Below are positions 5,763 to 6,731 of a stretch of 6,731 nt of DNA, in pieces. The translations under genes and the position numbers were made by a program. The stretch is taken from contig DBJV01000031.1 in assembly GCA_002297185.1 (NCBI GenBank), positions 1 to 6,731 of the forward strand, read 5' to 3'. The notes beneath the pieces are model-generated. The model worked only from the letters and a program-made list of their open reading frames with translations. It ran no database searches and was not told the DNA's origin. The stretch comes from Christensenella sp. UBA767 (GTDB lineage Bacteria > Bacillota > Clostridia > Christensenellales > CAG-917). Numbering within the stretch: the first letter of the stretch is position 1; every line of letters begins with the position of its first letter.

Positions 5763-6485
5763 TTAGAAGTTATATTCTTCACGCTTATGGATGTCGCGCA
5801 TGCCCTCTATCGTGTCGCATATGTCTTTGAAAGAACACGTTGCGCAATCCATTTTCAAGTTCTTCAAAATATGGTCGAGAGTGACGGTTATACCTTCGTT
5901 GAGTTTTGCCACTTGCGAGAACGTCGCAAAGTCAAAAGTCGGATCTGTGATAAAGATTTGCTTGACGGCTTTGACGTTTTTGTCTTGCTTGTAGGCGTCT
6001 TTAAGCACCGTGCCTACGTCGGCAAAAGACAACCCGCTTGCCTTTGCTTTTTTGGACACTCTGCCGCCTTCTCTTAAAAGGTTGGTGTTGACTCTCACCA
6101 TATATCCGTCGGGATTGACCTTGTAGCGTTTGTATTCGATATCCCTCAAAAGGCGATAGACTTTCTGTTCCTTGTCAAAGGTTTGCTCCGCGTCCTCGTC
6201 GATGAGGATGATTGCAATCCTTGCAAAAGGCACGTCGCCCGAAAGGTCTTTTATATCCTTGCCGCGCAAAAGTATTTCGTCCTCGCTCACCAAGTTTTTG
6301 TCCGTGGTGTAGGCGATGAGGTAGCCCGAGTCGCAACTGCTTGCGCCAAGTTCCACCGCGCTGTCGTCGGGGAAGATAAAGACTTTTTCGTCGAGATTTT
6401 TTGCCGTTGAAGAAACGGGAAGCGATTTAAGCTCGCCTCCCGCCAGTTCAAGCGATTTCAAAATAGTTGAATCGTATAAGTTCAT
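5763..6485 (-). CDS. Acetyl-CoA synthase (AcsB/CdhC) domain-like iron-sulfur protein
   Basis: The 240-residue product resembles the middle alpha/beta domain of the acetyl-CoA synthase beta subunit. The segment from VELG (44-47) through RGKDI (74-78), ARIAIILID (88-96) and IEYKRYKVNPDGYM (116-129) to IFITDPTFDF (177-186) follows the order of that domain in Moorella AcsB. The C-terminus carries Cys214-x2-Cys217-x5-Cys223 followed by DTIEGMRDIH, which looks like an Fe-S cluster site. Only three cysteines are grouped; Cys51 is a conceivable fourth ligand. It lacks the four-cysteine spacing of AcsB and the later Cys-Gly-Cys nickel ligands, so it should not make acetyl-CoA. I recall free-standing clostridial proteins of this size and layout, sometimes annotated as carbon monoxide dehydrogenase; their function is unknown to me. 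The ATG is two bases after the upstream stop, without a clear Shine-Dalgarno, so translation is probably coupled. Family assignment is from remembered alignment. Confidence 0.75.
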   Translation of the reverse strand: MNLYDSTILKSLELAGGELKSLPVSSTAKNLDEKVFIFPDDSAVELGASSCDSGYLIAYTTDKNLVSEDEILLRGKDIKDLSGDVPFARIAIILIDEDAEQTFDKEQKVYRLLRDIEYKRYKVNPDGYMVRVNTNLLREGGRVSKKAKASGLSFADVGTVLKDAYKQDKNVKAVKQIFITDPTFDFATFSQVAKLNEGITVTLDHILKNLKMDCATCSFKDICDTIEGMRDIHKREEYNF

Positions 6486-6487
6486 AA

Positions 6488-6715
6488 TTACTCAAGATGA
6501 CGATTTCTCTTGCGCTTGTCGTAGAACTTTTGAAGGAACTTTTGAACGACCACAAGAAGTTTGGAATCGAGGTTGAAGAAGTACACGGTGAAGAGCAATC
6601 CGAAGATAATGCCGATTGCGCACACAACCGTGATGATTGCGCCTGCCCAAGTGGGCAAACCCATACCGATAAACAATGCCCAAGTGAGAGCGATAAGTGC
6701 TGTTCCGATAATCAT
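6488..6715 (-). CDS. Small two-helix membrane protein (75 aa)
   Basis: No family is recognised. The 75-residue product has two hydrophobic segments, about residues 2-20 and 24-48, separated by a short Pro-Thr-Trp turn. A partly amphipathic tail follows, ending in a strongly basic stretch (KRKRNRH, 69-73 and nearby), so the tail is probably cytoplasmic. AAGGAGG lies five bases before the ATG, which makes the start and the reality of the gene convincing. It is the first gene seen of a minus-strand pair: its TAA is two bases before the ATG of the acetyl-CoA-synthase-like protein, implying co-transcription and translational coupling. It could tether or accompany the iron-sulfur protein at the membrane, but that rests on position only. 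Its promoter and any earlier operon genes are outside the window. Confidence 0.85.
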   Translation of the reverse strand: MIIGTALIALTWALFIGMGLPTWAGAIITVVCAIGIIFGLLFTVYFFNLDSKLLVVVQKFLQKFYDKRKRNRHLE

Positions 6716-6720
6716 ATTTG

Positions 6721-6727
6721 CCTCCTT
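6721..6727 (-). promoter_or_regulatory. Strong ribosome binding site of the 75-aa gene
   Basis: The minus strand reads AAGGAGG, five bases before the ATG at 6715, a near-perfect Shine-Dalgarno. It contrasts with the lack of one before the following gene, which suggests this site drives translation of the pair. Confidence 0.85.
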
Positions 6728-6731
6728 ACGC

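Noticed and set aside
1..6731. CRISPR array, transposase, phage or toxin-antitoxin module
   Set aside because: No regularly spaced direct repeats, transposase or integrase motifs, insertion-sequence ends or recognisable toxin-antitoxin pair were seen. The region reads as ordinary chromosomal housekeeping DNA with two small accessory units.

Overview
The window looks like chromosomal DNA of a Gram-positive-type bacterium of the Bacillota, probably an uncultured gut-type member of the Clostridia. Three things point there: the glmU-like / pth / mfd gene order, which is a reduced form of the Bacillus/Clostridium glmU-prs-pth-mfd neighbourhood; strong AGGAGG-type ribosome binding sites on some genes; and a stand-alone acetyl-CoA-synthase-domain protein of a kind I recall from clostridial genomes. 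The placement is inference from gene content; no rRNA or other phylogenetic marker RNA is present.

Left part (1-484, minus strand): a small self-contained transcription unit. It has an extended -10 promoter (455-484), a good Shine-Dalgarno (403-410), a 55-codon gene (229-396) with a lipoprotein-like or single-pass membrane leader, a 3' untranslated stretch with strong and partly alternative hairpins (135-184), and an intrinsic terminator (69-94). The first 68 bases hold no assignable gene.

Centre (502-5588, plus strand): a compact three-gene operon. First is a GlmU homologue whose uridyltransferase half is shortened and lacks its signature loop, while the acetyltransferase half is intact. 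Next is peptidyl-tRNA hydrolase (pth). Last is the transcription-repair coupling factor (mfd), whose probable GTG start lies one base after the pth stop. Together they cover a step of cell-wall precursor synthesis, recycling of stalled peptidyl-tRNA, and removal of stalled RNA polymerase for DNA repair. No single pathway links them, but the cluster is a familiar housekeeping one. prs, usual between glmU and pth in Bacillus, is absent.

Right part (5589-6731): a 174-base convergent intergenic region with a hairpin directly after mfd and a strong bidirectional terminator (5712-5737). Then come two minus-strand genes two bases apart: a 75-residue two-helix membrane protein (6488-6715, near-perfect Shine-Dalgarno) followed by a 240-residue protein (5763-6485) resembling the middle domain of the acetyl-CoA synthase beta subunit, with a C-terminal Cys-x2-Cys-x5-Cys motif. 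Their promoter lies beyond the right edge.

The points most worth a second look are the half-degenerate GlmU with a possibly leaderless mRNA, the ACS-domain protein paired with a small membrane protein, and the unrecognised 55-residue gene with its structured 3' region.
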